Source: CALJFL01 sp964590005
Lineage (GTDB): Bacteria > Pseudomonadota > Gammaproteobacteria > Pseudomonadales > Halieaceae
Assembly: GCA_964590005.1 (NCBI GenBank)
Contig: CAZPVJ010000119.1
Coordinates: 1 to 57,530 of the forward strand
Length of the DNA stretch: 57,530 nt
Direction: 5' to 3'
Shown here: positions 8,001-16,747 of the stretch, piece after piece
Layout: the number at the start of each line of letters is the position of its first letter
How positions within the stretch are numbered: position 1 is the stretch's first letter
Notes under the pieces: generated by a model
Databases searched by the model: none
What the model saw: only the letters and a program-made list of their open reading frames with translations
Told to the model about the DNA's origin: nothing
Translations under genes and position numbers: made by a program

Positions 8001-9278
8001 CTACGCCTGGCTTGCTGCCAATGCCTGGTCGATGTCAGCGATGATGTCATCGACGTGCTCAATACCCACGGAAATGCGGATCATTTCTTCGCTTACCCCG
8101 GCGGTGGCCAGCTCCTCGGCGTTGAGTTGGCGATGCGTTGTGCTCGCCGGGTGACAGGCCAGTGATTTGGCATCGCCGATGTTGACGAGCCGCAGTATCA
8201 TCTGCAGCGCGTCAATAAAGCGCGCGCCCGCCGCCATACCGCCGTCGATTCCGAAACTTAATATACCGGACGCGCGGCCACCGCAAATACGCTGGCAGGC
8301 CTCCCGGTACGGACTGTCTGGCAGCGTGGCATAGTTGACCCACTTGACCTGCGGCTGGGCCTGCAGGTGGGCGGCCACTTTCTCTGCGTTCTCACAATGC
8401 CTCTCCATCCTCAGGCCCAGGGTCTCCAGACCCTGCATGATCTGGAAGGCACTGTTAGGTGACAGGCAGGCGCCCGTATTACGCAGCGGTACGACACGAC
8501 AGCGCCCGATAAATGCGGCCTCTCCGAAGCCCTCCGTATAGATAACGCCGTGATACGACGGGTCCGGTGTGGTCATCACAGAAAACCGTTCCGGGTGCGC
8601 TGACCAGTCGAACTTGCCTGAATCGATGATGGCCCCGCCGATGGTAGTACCATGCCCGCCTATGTACTTGGTTAGGGAGTGAATACTGATGTCCGCGCCA
8701 TAATCGAATGCGCGACAGAGAAAGGGTGTTGCCACGGTATTGTCGACAATCAGCGGAACGCCCGCGTCATGGGCTATATCAGCCCAGCGCTGTATATCGA
8801 CAATATTGCCCGCCGGGTTGCCGATTGATTCGCAAAACAGGGCCCGCGTATTCTCATCAATCAGGCTTTTTACCTTGTCAAAATCATCCGCCTCGGCGAA
8901 ACGTGTTTCTAGCCCCTGTCGCGGGAATGAGTGGGCGAACAGGTTGTATGTACCACCGTACAATTGGGACGTGCTGACGATATTACAGCCCACCTCTGAA
9001 ATCGCCTCGATGGCGTAACGGATCGCTGCCATTCCGGACGAGACGGTCAGCGCGCCTATACCGCCCTCCAACTCCGTGAGGCGTTGCTCCAGGACGGCGT
9101 TGGTCGGATTCATTATGCGGCTGTAGATGTTGCCAGGTACTGCCAGGTTAAACAGGTCAGCCCCGTGCTGGGTGTCGTCGAATGTGAATGAGGTGGTCTG
9201 GTAAATAGGGGTGGTTGCAGCATTTGTCGCTGGATCGCCTTCGTATCCCGCATGCAGCGCGATGGTTTCGGGTTTCAT
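8001..9278 (-). CDS. metY: O-acetylhomoserine sulfhydrylase (aminocarboxypropyltransferase)
   Basis: This 425-residue member of the Cys/Met metabolism PLP family makes homocysteine from O-acetylhomoserine and sulfide in the cytoplasm. Visible signature features: the N-terminal ETIALHAGYEGDP, the Tyr-rich YSRIMNPTN, SSGMAA (PLP phosphate site), VDNTVATPFLCR and the PLP lysine in SLTKYIGGHG (Lys204). The length and the GHGTTIGG continuation favour the O-acetylhomoserine sulfhydrylase branch over cystathionine synthase (about 390 residues). AAGGAG precedes the ATG. It stands alone between a terminator and the divergent sstT gene. I see no SAM riboswitch or MetJ box in its 120-bp upstream region. 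Confidence 0.93.
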   Translation of the reverse strand: MKPETIALHAGYEGDPATNAATTPIYQTTSFTFDDTQHGADLFNLAVPGNIYSRIMNPTNAVLEQRLTELEGGIGALTVSSGMAAIRYAIEAISEVGCNIVSTSQLYGGTYNLFAHSFPRQGLETRFAEADDFDKVKSLIDENTRALFCESIGNPAGNIVDIQRWADIAHDAGVPLIVDNTVATPFLCRAFDYGADISIHSLTKYIGGHGTTIGGAIIDSGKFDWSAHPERFSVMTTPDPSYHGVIYTEGFGEAAFIGRCRVVPLRNTGACLSPNSAFQIMQGLETLGLRMERHCENAEKVAAHLQAQPQVKWVNYATLPDSPYREACQRICGGRASGILSFGIDGGMAAGARFIDALQMILRLVNIGDAKSLACHPASTTHRQLNAEELATAGVSEEMIRISVGIEHVDDIIADIDQALAASQA

Positions 9279-9398
9279 TAAGTACTCCTTGTTCCCGCGT
9301 CTAGAGAAGTTTTACGCAAGGGAGCTTAGCAGAGCCCCCGGCACTGGCAAGTCGTCTACAATGATCTGAGTGACTGACTGTCTGGAGGTAGATTCTCC

Positions 9399-10595
9399 TT
9401 GAATCCATTACGCTGGGGACTCGTTCCGCAGATTTTGCTGGGTGTGGCACTGGGTGCTCTTGTGGGTGTTGCACTACCGGGTATCGCTATTGAACTGGGG
9501 CTGCTGGGTCAGCTGTTTGTGGGGATGCTCAAGGCAGTGGCGCCGCTCCTTGTACTGTTGCTGGTTATGTCAGCGATTGCGAACAAGCATGAAACGGGCA
9601 GTGACGGTCGAAAGACGCTGGTAACTCTCTTTTTGTATTTGCTCGGCACCGTGAGTGCGGCTGCGGTTGCGCTGACATTGAGTCAGCTGTTCCCGCAGAC
9701 TATTTCGTTGGAAGGGGCGGCCGGGGGCAGCCCGCCGGTGGCGCTCTCATCCGTGCTGTCTGATGTCCTGTTCAAGCTGATCGATAACCCGGTTAACGCG
9801 CTGTTAACCGGTAATTTTCTCGGCTGCCTGACCTGGGCGATATTGTTGGGTATAAGTTTTCGAGGTGCCTCCGGCGAGTTCAAAGGGCATCTGCAAACCT
9901 TCGCCGATGCGGTCAGCAATATCGTGGGGTATGTTATCCGCCTCGCGCCACTGGGTATTTTCGGTCTGGTCGCAATTACCGTGGCGAGCGTGGGGCTGGC
10001 CGCTTTGGCGAACTACGCCAGCCTGGCCTTACTGCTGGTGGTTTGTATGTTGATCGTTGCTCTTGTGATCAACCCCATTATTGTTTTTACACTGACCGGC
10101 AGAAACCCGTTTCCAGTGATCATTCGGTGCCTTGAGGAGTCGGGTATCACCGCTTTCTTCACGCGCAGTTCCGCCGCGAATATTCCGGTCAACCTTAACC
10201 TGGCCAGGAAGCTTGGCATCAGTGAAGAGCTGTACAGTGTCACCATCCCTATCGGGGCCACGGTGAATATGGCAGGTGCAGCCATTACCATCACTGTGCT
10301 GACGCTGGCAGCGGTCAATACATTGGGCATTGAGGTGTCTTTCGGCGCGGCCTTGTTGCTGTGCGCGGTCGCAGCGCTTTCCGCCTGTGGGGCGAGTGGC
10401 GTGCCTTCGGGGAGCCTGCTGCTGGTACCTCTGGCGTGCTCACTCTTTGGCATACCGCTCGATGTTTCAATGCAGGTAGTCGCGGTCGGGTTTATCGTCA
10501 GTGTGATACAGGACTCCGCGGAAACCGCGTTAAACTCCAGTACCGACGTTGTCTACACCTATGCCGTGGACAGCTTCGGGCGTCGTGAAGCCTGA
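9399..10595 (+). CDS. sstT: Serine/threonine:sodium symporter SstT
   Basis: This 398-residue inner-membrane carrier of the DAACS (dicarboxylate/amino acid:cation symporter) family imports serine and threonine with Na+. Long stretches match E. coli SstT, for example LFVGMLKAVAPLLVL, FFTRSSAANIPVN, GATVNMAGAAITITVLTLAA and DSAETALNSSTDV. The start appears to be TTG (9399), ten nucleotides after GGAGG. The C-terminus is about 15 residues shorter than in E. coli (414). It converges on btuF with a 13-bp gap, so the two transcripts must overlap or end inside each other's 3' regions. Confidence 0.95.
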   Translation: MNPLRWGLVPQILLGVALGALVGVALPGIAIELGLLGQLFVGMLKAVAPLLVLLLVMSAIANKHETGSDGRKTLVTLFLYLLGTVSAAAVALTLSQLFPQTISLEGAAGGSPPVALSSVLSDVLFKLIDNPVNALLTGNFLGCLTWAILLGISFRGASGEFKGHLQTFADAVSNIVGYVIRLAPLGIFGLVAITVASVGLAALANYASLALLLVVCMLIVALVINPIIVFTLTGRNPFPVIIRCLEESGITAFFTRSSAANIPVNLNLARKLGISEELYSVTIPIGATVNMAGAAITITVLTLAAVNTLGIEVSFGAALLLCAVAALSACGASGVPSGSLLLVPLACSLFGIPLDVSMQVVAVGFIVSVIQDSAETALNSSTDVVYTYAVDSFGRREA

Positions 10596-10608
10596 GCCAG
10601 TCAAGATG

Positions 10609-11532
10609 CTATTTTCCGGTTATTTGCGAGCGGTTCCGCGCGTCGTCCAGGTGTTGGCAGAGGGTCTGTGCACCCTTCACGAGTCTCGCCGTTGGTCGCA
10701 GTATCAGGTCCGGGTCAACGGAGTAAAGCGTGTCGTTGCGTACTGCTTTAAGTGCGGGGTAGGCCCGCCATTGCTCCAGCCACGCCGGTCTCTCCCGGCT
10801 CATCCCGCTGGCTACGATAACGTCCGGGTCGCGATCAAGTATGGATTCGATGCTCACCCGTGGCGCCAGGACCTTGGTGTCGCTGTAGATGTTGCGGCCA
10901 CCACACAGATCGATAATCTCGTTGATCATGTGATCGCCCCCTAGTGTCTGTAGGGGCTCGTGCCATATCTGGTAAAAAACACCGAGACGCTGGACGTCCG
11001 TTCGTGATTTGCGCAGTTGCTCAATAGTTCGCTCCAGCCGCAATGCTTCGGCGCCTGCGGTCGCAGTAGCCCCGGTCAGCGTGCCAAGATTCTCAATACT
11101 CCGGTAGAGTTCCTGAAGGTCTCGCAGCTCGTCCACGTAGATGGGTATGCCAACAGTGGACAGTCGCTCCAGGGCCTGTGGTCCGTTGCCCGACCCCCAC
11201 ATTACGATCAGGTCAGGTTTTAAGGCGACGATACTTTCCAGGCTGAACGCGTTGAAGCTGCCCACTAATGGCAATTCACTGGCCTCTGGGGGAAAGTTGC
11301 TGAAGCTGACCGTGCCGACGATGTGTGGGCCACCGCCGGCACTGTAGAGATTTTCAACGAGGTGAGGTGCCAATGTCACCACGCGACGCGCGGGCGCTGC
11401 AATCTCAACGGTGCGATTGAGTGAGTCTGTAACAGTGATGGTCGCCCGTGCTGCTGGCACTACACACAGCAACAATAGCCAAAGCAGTGCTGAATGGCAC
11501 CAACCCCGCCTTATGTCAGGCCGGTACGACAA
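10609..11532 (-). CDS. btuF: Periplasmic cobalamin-binding protein BtuF-like
   Basis: The protein (307 residues from the proposed TTG at 11532) starts with a classical signal peptide (RRGW, then SALLWLLLLCVVPAARA) and has the class III helical-backbone binding-protein fold: VTDSLNRTVEIAAPARRVVTL, a LAPHLVENLYSAG stretch, LKPDLIVMW and, late, RDPDVIVASGM. Together with the neighbouring permease and ATPase it should deliver corrinoid arriving through BtuB. The start is inferred from the signal peptide: AGGG lies eight nucleotides upstream, and the gene overlaps btuD by 17 nt. A longer reading frame exists upstream, but its extra N-terminus lies inside btuD and looks non-natural. Last gene of the riboswitch operon. 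Iron-siderophore binding is the alternative, made unlikely by context. Confidence 0.85.
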   Translation of the reverse strand: MSYRPDIRRGWCHSALLWLLLLCVVPAARATITVTDSLNRTVEIAAPARRVVTLAPHLVENLYSAGGGPHIVGTVSFSNFPPEASELPLVGSFNAFSLESIVALKPDLIVMWGSGNGPQALERLSTVGIPIYVDELRDLQELYRSIENLGTLTGATATAGAEALRLERTIEQLRKSRTDVQRLGVFYQIWHEPLQTLGGDHMINEIIDLCGGRNIYSDTKVLAPRVSIESILDRDPDVIVASGMSRERPAWLEQWRAYPALKAVRNDTLYSVDPDLILRPTARLVKGAQTLCQHLDDARNRSQITGK

Positions 11533-12295
11533 TGGGATAGCCCTGCGTCGGATGGCGTTGAATGATGACCTGCGTGTCAAACAGCCTGGCGAACATCTCC
11601 GGCTGGTATATGGCCTCTGGTGTCCCCTGATTGACCTGTCTTCCCTGGTCCAGAACCAGGATGTAATCGGCGACACTGGCCAGCAGATTAAAATCATGAA
11701 CAACGAGTAGAACCGCGCAAGACTTTGCTTTCAGTCCCTGGATGACTTCGACCAGTTGCTGTTGGTGAGCAAGGTCCAGCGCGGTTGTTGGCTCATCGAG
11801 CAACAGCAGTCGGTTTTTCATACTGTCGTCATCCCAGATCTGCGCCAGCACCCTGGCCAGCTGCACACGTTGTTTTTCACCGCCAGAGAGTTGGGTATAA
11901 AGCCTTCCGCGCAAGCGTTCTATGTCTGCACACTTAATGGCCGTATCGACGATGCGCAGGTCTTCTTCGTATCCGCCGGTGTGGGGCGTCCGCCCCAGCA
12001 TCACGACTTCATCAACCGTGTAGGGAAAATTCAGCAGCGAAAACTGGGGCAAATAGGCGAGTTGGCGGGCACGTTCACGCGCCGTCAACGTGTTATTGTC
12101 GACGCCGCTTAGCGTGATCGTTCCTTGCTCAGCAGGGAAGTCCCCCGCGATCAGTTTTAACAGGCTGGTTTTGCCGGCACCATTAGGCCCCACGACGCCC
12201 AGGGCGGACCCAGGTTCTACCGACAATGAGATATCTGTCAGTAGTGGACTTCCCCAGGGCGAGGTGCTGGCTCCGACCAGCTCGACTGCACTCAT
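11516..12295 (-). CDS. btuD: ABC transporter ATPase, cobalamin type
   Basis: This 259-residue ATPase has Walker A (GPNGAGKTSLLK, about 35-46), a Q-loop at AYLPQFS, signature LSGGEKQR (about 138-145), Walker B with the catalytic Glu (LLLLDEPT, about 162-169) and the switch His in VVHDFNLLA. It belongs to the FecE/BtuD/HmuV group and should power the BtuC permease. Its start overlaps the end of btuC by 4 nt and its end overlaps btuF by 17 nt, so the operon is translationally coupled. Sequence alone would not separate B12 from haem or siderophore import; the riboswitch, btuB and cobO settle it. Confidence 0.9.
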   Translation of the reverse strand: MSAVELVGASTSPWGSPLLTDISLSVEPGSALGVVGPNGAGKTSLLKLIAGDFPAEQGTITLSGVDNNTLTARERARQLAYLPQFSLLNFPYTVDEVVMLGRTPHTGGYEEDLRIVDTAIKCADIERLRGRLYTQLSGGEKQRVQLARVLAQIWDDDSMKNRLLLLDEPTTALDLAHQQQLVEVIQGLKAKSCAVLLVVHDFNLLASVADYILVLDQGRQVNQGTPEAIYQPEMFARLFDTQVIIQRHPTQGYPIVVPA

Positions 12296-13350
12296 GACTG
12301 CATTCCGTAGTGGTGCCTTTGGCGCAGCAGCGATATGAAAAACGGAACGCCCAGAATGGCTGTGATAATTCCTACGGGCAATTCCGTCGGTGCCAGTGCG
12401 GTGCGGGCGACTGTATCGGCGATGACCAGCAATAAGGCGCCTGCCAGAGCCGATGCGGGGAGCAGGTAGCGATGATCGGGCCCGATAAGCAGTCGTACGA
12501 CATGAGGAATCACCAATCCTACAAAAGCAATCGTGCCGACGAGCGCAACCGACGTGCCCACCCCCAGTGCGACCCAGGTCACCAGGGCGAACTTGGTGCG
12601 ATCAATATCGACCCCCAGGTGACGTGCTTCAGACTCCCCAAGCAGTAGCGCGTTGAGCGCGGTGGCATAGCGGGGCAGCACAGTGACCATCGCGCCACAG
12701 ACGATAGCGCCCAGGGTGAGTCGCGCATAACTTGCACCCTCCAGTCCGCCCATTTTCCAGAGACTGATGCGGCGTAACATTTCGTTATCGACAAAAAACT
12801 CGAGTAGGCTGCCCAGTGCGCCGGCCAGTGCGGTGATCGCAATGCCGGCGAGCAACATGGTAGCCACTGATGTGCCGTTGGGGGAGGTTGCCAGCCGATA
12901 GACAAACAATACTGCCAATACACCCCCTAGAAACGCGCCAAGGGATATCAGGGTCAGGCCGGCATAGCCTACCAGCAACTGCTGCCCGGTAACGATGGCT
13001 AATGCGCCGCCAAGCGAAGCGCCCGCGGTGACCCCCACCAGCGAGGGATCTGCCAACGGGTTTCGAAAAAGGCCTTGCATCGCTACGCCGCTGACGGCCA
13101 GGCAGGCGCCCATTACAGCTGCCAGGAGTATGCGTGGAAGGCGAATCCTGGCGACAATCATTTCAGCCTGGTCTGCCCGAGGACCCTGGCCTATTCCCAG
13201 TAGTCCCTGCAGTGACTCGACGGCGGAAAGGGGTGCGGCGCCGTGGCTGAGTCCGATGAGCATCGCCAGGGGCAGTGCCAGTGCCAGCGTCAGAATGAGC
13301 AACCTGGCAGCTTTGACCCGGCCGCCTCGCGCATCGATATTAGTAGTCAA
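12292..13350 (-). CDS. btuC: FecCD-family permease, cobalamin type
   Basis: This 352-residue permease with about ten membrane helices contains the family motifs RLPRILLAAVMGACLAVSG, GVTAGASLGGA, GLVIPHVVRLLIGPDHR (the ATPase-coupling helix region) and the terminal ELPVGIITAILGVPFFISLL. It forms the membrane channel of the B12 importer. The start seems to be TTG at 13350, which places it 11 nt inside cobO. About 20 polar residues precede the first helix, so a slightly later start is possible. Confidence 0.9.
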   Translation of the reverse strand: MTTNIDARGGRVKAARLLILTLALALPLAMLIGLSHGAAPLSAVESLQGLLGIGQGPRADQAEMIVARIRLPRILLAAVMGACLAVSGVAMQGLFRNPLADPSLVGVTAGASLGGALAIVTGQQLLVGYAGLTLISLGAFLGGVLAVLFVYRLATSPNGTSVATMLLAGIAITALAGALGSLLEFFVDNEMLRRISLWKMGGLEGASYARLTLGAIVCGAMVTVLPRYATALNALLLGESEARHLGVDIDRTKFALVTWVALGVGTSVALVGTIAFVGLVIPHVVRLLIGPDHRYLLPASALAGALLLVIADTVARTALAPTELPVGIITAILGVPFFISLLRQRHHYGMQS

Positions 13351-13954
13351 CGCCCTTGCGCGCCTTTATCCCACTATTGAACGCGTGTTTGACTTCCTTC
13401 ACCTCCGATACCGTATCCATAATGCTTTGGAGTGCGCTACCACCCCCGCGGCCCGTGACCACGACGCTTTGCCCGTGGGGCCTTTTGGCCAGGGCGTTGA
13501 GTATCTCGTCCTCAGGCAGGTATTTGTAGGCGATCATGTAGGTGAGTTCGTCCAACACAACAAGATCGTAGGAGGGGTCATTCAGCATCGGTACAACGTG
13601 TTCCCAGGTTTTTTGGGCCGCGGCGATATCAGCGCTGCGGTCCTGGGTATCCCAGGTAAAACCGGTTCCCATCTGGTAGAAATCGACTTGTGGACAGTGT
13701 TCGCGCAGATAGATTTCCTCGCCCGACAATTGTTCTCCCTTGATGAACTGGACCACGCCAACCTTATGTCCATAGCCCAGTGCGCGCATCACCATGCCGA
13801 AAGCCGAACTACTTTTGCCTTTGCCATTGCCTGTCAACAGGATGGCAACACCACGCTCGGTATCCGCTGCGGCTATACTGGCATCGACATTGGATTTCTG
13901 CTTCTCCATTGCCGCTTTGTGCTTGGCCTGTTTTTGGGATTCTTTATCACTCAT
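13340..13954 (-). CDS. cobO: Cob(I)yrinic acid a,c-diamide adenosyltransferase (CobO/BtuR type)
   Basis: This 204-residue protein has the P-loop GNGKGKSSSAFGM, followed by ALGYGHKVGVVQFIKG and the VLDELTYMI segment typical of CobA/CobO/BtuR. These enzymes transfer the adenosyl group of ATP to Co(I) corrinoids, making adenosylcobalamin from imported B12. The first about 30 residues are charged and Gln/Lys/Ala-rich, a plausible helical cap. The ATG lies 17 nt after btuB, and the gene overlaps btuC. Its place between receptor and permease suits salvage of imported corrinoid rather than de novo synthesis; no synthesis genes are in the window. Confidence 0.93.
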   Translation of the reverse strand: MSDKESQKQAKHKAAMEKQKSNVDASIAAADTERGVAILLTGNGKGKSSSAFGMVMRALGYGHKVGVVQFIKGEQLSGEEIYLREHCPQVDFYQMGTGFTWDTQDRSADIAAAQKTWEHVVPMLNDPSYDLVVLDELTYMIAYKYLPEDEILNALAKRPHGQSVVVTGRGGGSALQSIMDTVSEVKEVKHAFNSGIKARKGVDY

Positions 13955-13971
13955 CGTTCTAGTCTCACCTT

Positions 13972-15825
13972 TTAGAACGAAAACCTGATGCCCGCATACG
14001 CTGCGCGCTCAGAGGTATTATAGGTTGGAATTTCTTCATACTCCTCGTCCAACAGGTTTTCGACCCTGCCGTAAATCTCCAGCGAGTCGATGACAGTAAA
14101 GCTCGCATTCAGGTCCAGCAGCTCATAATCGTCCAGTGGCACGCCATCGGAGCCCTCGGCATCGCGAGACAGCCTGGCATTGAGCCCGAGCGTGATTCGG
14201 CCTTCCCATGGACGCCAGTTTACGCCCAGGTTGGCGAGGTGTTCCGGTCGAAAAGCCCGGGCGCTGCCTGCTTCGGTCTCGGTATCGTTATAAGTGTAGT
14301 TGCCAGACAGCGACACGGTTTCCAGTAGCGGCCAGCTGCCAATGATTTCTATCCCTGTCGACTCGGTTTCACCACTGGACTGGAGGTAGCCGGAAAAGCC
14401 GGCGAGGTCGAAGAAGATCTCGTCGTCGATAGTCTGGTCAAAGTAATTGGCTTCCAGATACAGTCCGCCGGGCGCTGTCCAGGCGATACCCACTTCGAAG
14501 CCCGCACTCTCTTCGGCGTCAAGTTCTGTCTGGGAAGCGGGTGGGAAGGCGAAGTCGCCTGCGTTGTACGATATCTCGTACAGACTGGGGGCTCGGAAAC
14601 CAGTGCCATAGCTTCCCTTGAGCTTCAGCTCGCCGTCGCCAAGCGCGCTTAGCCAGGCGCCGCTCAAGCGGTATGAGGTGTGTGTGCCAAAGTCATCGTT
14701 GTCGTCATAGCGCGCCCCGGCAGTAATAAACAGTTGGTCACCAAAGCTGCCCTGGTATTCAAGGTAATAGCCGTCCTGGTCACGCTCCTCGTCAAACGTG
14801 CCGTCATCTATCGTTTCCGTCTCCAGGTCTACGCCGTAAACAAACTGAACGCTATCGCCTGGTTTGAAGCTACCCAGGTAACTGATTTTGTCCAGTGAGC
14901 CTTCAGTGGCAAAGCTGGACTGGCCCTCGGAGAAAAATTCTCTATCGGTATCATTTTCGCTATAAGCCAACTCGTGCGTCAGCTTGCCATGATTGTAGTT
15001 GCCCACGACACGCCATACCTGCTGATCGAAATCATCGCTGCAGTCGTTGGTTGGGCTGAAGCTGTCCACGGTAAAGCAATCATCAAACTCATTCTCGCCC
15101 TCTACATCCCTGGCAACCAGCCCCAGGCGCAGATCTTCAGAGAGATTCCAGCCCAGCCTCGCATGCACGGTTGTATTGCTGTAGCCGTCGTCGTCACGCA
15201 GCGTGGTATCGGTCGTTCGGGCATTGAAACCGTCACTTTCGACATCAGCTAGCGCCAGGCTGAAATCGACAGTGCCGTTGTTGCCACCGATGTGGCCGGC
15301 ATACTGTTCGGTGCCATAACGACCGGCTTCGGCGCTGAGTTGGCCGGCCAGTCCGGTCTCTGGAGCAAGGCTGGATATGCTGATTACGCCGCCGGCATCT
15401 GCGCCATACATGAGCCCCTGTGGTCCACGCAGGATCTCTACTCTCTGGATGCCGGAGCTCAGTAAATGCTCGAATCGCGGACTCACCTGGGTACCGGAAG
15501 TATCCGATATATCGATATCATCGATGAGTACCAGCGTGCGGTAACCCTCTTCGCCACGAATTCGCACTGATGTAGAGCTGCCGAGTCCGCCGGCATTGGA
15601 AGCCGCTACAGCGGGCTGGCTGCGCAGAATCTCATACAGTGAATGAAAGCCGCGCTGTTGGATCTCCTCGCGATCAATAACGGAAACCGATGTGCCAACC
15701 TGCCTGAGCGGCATGGCCACCCTGGATGAGGTGACTATCACTTCTTCAAGCGGAGGGGTCTGCTCTTGTGCGATGGCCGTAGCCGCACTCAACATCACTG
15801 GTAGGATCGGGAAAAACTGTTTCAT
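13972..15825 (-). CDS. btuB: TonB-dependent vitamin B12 receptor BtuB
   Basis: This 617-residue outer-membrane receptor has a signal peptide (cleavage likely after AIAQ), a TonB box (EEVIVTSS, about residues 28-35), a plug domain (SVRIRGEEGYRTLVLIDD, then RVEILRGPQGLMYGADAGGVI) and a beta-barrel ending in the C-terminal aromatic signature GIRFSF. Length and plug sequence fit BtuB (E. coli 614). It imports cobalamin into the periplasm using TonB energy. It is the first gene of the operon and sits directly below a cobalamin riboswitch, which is the strongest support for the assignment. Confidence 0.95.
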   Translation of the reverse strand: MKQFFPILPVMLSAATAIAQEQTPPLEEVIVTSSRVAMPLRQVGTSVSVIDREEIQQRGFHSLYEILRSQPAVAASNAGGLGSSTSVRIRGEEGYRTLVLIDDIDISDTSGTQVSPRFEHLLSSGIQRVEILRGPQGLMYGADAGGVISISSLAPETGLAGQLSAEAGRYGTEQYAGHIGGNNGTVDFSLALADVESDGFNARTTDTTLRDDDGYSNTTVHARLGWNLSEDLRLGLVARDVEGENEFDDCFTVDSFSPTNDCSDDFDQQVWRVVGNYNHGKLTHELAYSENDTDREFFSEGQSSFATEGSLDKISYLGSFKPGDSVQFVYGVDLETETIDDGTFDEERDQDGYYLEYQGSFGDQLFITAGARYDDNDDFGTHTSYRLSGAWLSALGDGELKLKGSYGTGFRAPSLYEISYNAGDFAFPPASQTELDAEESAGFEVGIAWTAPGGLYLEANYFDQTIDDEIFFDLAGFSGYLQSSGETESTGIEIIGSWPLLETVSLSGNYTYNDTETEAGSARAFRPEHLANLGVNWRPWEGRITLGLNARLSRDAEGSDGVPLDDYELLDLNASFTVIDSLEIYGRVENLLDEEYEEIPTYNTSERAAYAGIRFSF

Positions 15826-15832
15826 CTTTATG

Positions 15833-15861
15833 CCTCAATTGCCTTAAATGGGCGATTGAGG
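15833..15861 (-). promoter_or_regulatory. Hairpin sequestering the btuB Shine-Dalgarno
   Basis: On the minus strand, CCTCAAT (15861-15855) can pair with ATTGAGG (15839-15833), and inside it GCC pairs with GGC across one mismatch. The 3' arm contains GAGG, the only Shine-Dalgarno candidate for btuB, seven nucleotides before the ATG. This is probably the expression platform through which the riboswitch blocks translation. A second stable hairpin (GGAGCGA/TCGCTCC, 15883-15902) lies between aptamer and platform. The switching mechanism is inference. Confidence 0.6.
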
Positions 15862-15944
15862 GAGGGGGATCAGGAGGCGTCAGGAGCGATCAATCTCGCT
15901 CCCGGAGCGCAACCCAAATGGAAGCCCTCCGCTCCATCGTTGGA

Positions 15945-16050
15945 TGTGTGCAGGCAGGTATCGGGCTTTCAGCGGCGTGCTGACTACCGTTGCGGGGGCA
16001 GCGGTGGCTTAGGGTAATCCTCACCACACTTCCCATTTAACCTACCCAGA
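15945..16050 (-). promoter_or_regulatory. Cobalamin riboswitch aptamer
   Basis: On the minus strand the leader carries, in order, GGGAAG (16034-16029), a GGTG about 10 nt later, the invariant core GCTGCCCCCGCAACGGTA (16002-15985) and the B12 box GCCCGATACCTGCC (15966-15953), all spaced as in the cobalamin aptamer. It precedes btuB-cobO-btuC-btuD-btuF and should reduce their expression when adenosylcobalamin is plentiful. No U-tract terminator follows the aptamer before btuB. The rest of the 359-base gap between btuB and the DUF501 gene (about 16051-16184) presumably holds the two divergent promoters; I see nothing else certain there. Confidence 0.95.
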
Positions 16051-16184
16051 CCCTTTCCTTGGCGGCCGGCAGGCACCTGTCACGCGGCGAACTCTAGAGG
16101 CTGCCACAGTCAAAGTCAAACCCGATGGACTGCTACATTCCCTGAATTCGCCTACAATCCCTGCATGGGAAAGGAGTGCTGTTA

Positions 16185-16679
16185 ATGACTGTAAGCGCGA
16201 CTGTTCGTGAGGACATTGGCCGTTTACTTGGCAGAGAGCCACGAGGCCTGCGTGACGTGCCTGTGCGGGACGCGCAAGGTCGTCCAGTGGTGATAAGGGT
16301 CGCATCACTGGTCGATGAAGAGCCATTCCCGACCCTGTTCTGGTTGGTTGACCCTCATCTGTGTTACCGAATTGACCAGGAGGAGGCGGGCGGCTTGATT
16401 GCGCAACTGCAAGAGCGAGTAGATGCCGATGAGGCTCTGCAGGATGCCATGCGAACCGACCACCGAGCGCACATCGCGCTGCGTAACACCTATATAGAGG
16501 CGGGCGATTTGAAGTTGCTGCAGGCATTGGGGTTTTACCAGGTCCTGCAGCAACGCGGTATTGGGGGCATCGCGGATTTTACCCGCATACGATGCCTGCA
16601 CACCTGGTATGGGTCTCACCTGGTCGTCCCGAATACTATAGGTCGATTATTGGAAGCGCATTGGTCCCGACAGGAGTAG
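16185..16679 (+). CDS. DUF501 domain-containing protein
   Basis: This 164-residue soluble protein matches the DUF501 family in layout: an N-terminal REDIGRLLGREPRGLRDV, a central FPTLFWLVDPHLCYRI (the family's most conserved stretch) and a C-terminal GGIADFTRIRCLHTWYGSHL. The family's biochemical role is unknown to me; in actinobacteria relatives often sit beside eno and ppx. The ATG at 16185 follows AAGGAG by eight nucleotides, which is better than the in-frame GTG at 16176. A terminator follows immediately, so it is probably monocistronic. Confidence 0.82.
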   Translation: MTVSATVREDIGRLLGREPRGLRDVPVRDAQGRPVVIRVASLVDEEPFPTLFWLVDPHLCYRIDQEEAGGLIAQLQERVDADEALQDAMRTDHRAHIALRNTYIEAGDLKLLQALGFYQVLQQRGIGGIADFTRIRCLHTWYGSHLVVPNTIGRLLEAHWSRQE

Positions 16680-16681
16680 TA

Positions 16682-16707
16682 GGGCGCTTTACTTTCGCCC
16701 ATTTTTT
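16682..16707 (+). terminator. Rho-independent terminator after the DUF501 gene
   Basis: GGGCG (16682-16686) pairs with CGCCC (16696-16700) across a 9-nt loop, followed by a six-T run at 16702-16707. It separates the DUF501 gene from the cytochrome/oxidase genes, which therefore need their own promoter in the AT-rich 40 bp downstream. Confidence 0.75.
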
Positions 16708-16747
16708 ACTATAAAATAGTCATAACTAACATATTAGTGAGACGGTT

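Noticed and set aside
9279..9398. SAM riboswitch or MetJ box before metY
   Set aside because: No SAM aptamer core and no tandem AGACGTCT-like boxes were seen.
10609..11703. Longer btuF reading frame starting inside btuD
   Set aside because: The extra N-terminal residues are Arg/Ser/Trp-rich and precede a perfect signal peptide; the TTG at 11532 explains the data better.
16042..16527. 161-codon frame on the minus strand opposite the riboswitch leader and the DUF501 gene
   Set aside because: It is the antisense of a well-supported gene, and its sequence is rich in Arg/Pro/Cys as expected for a shadow frame.
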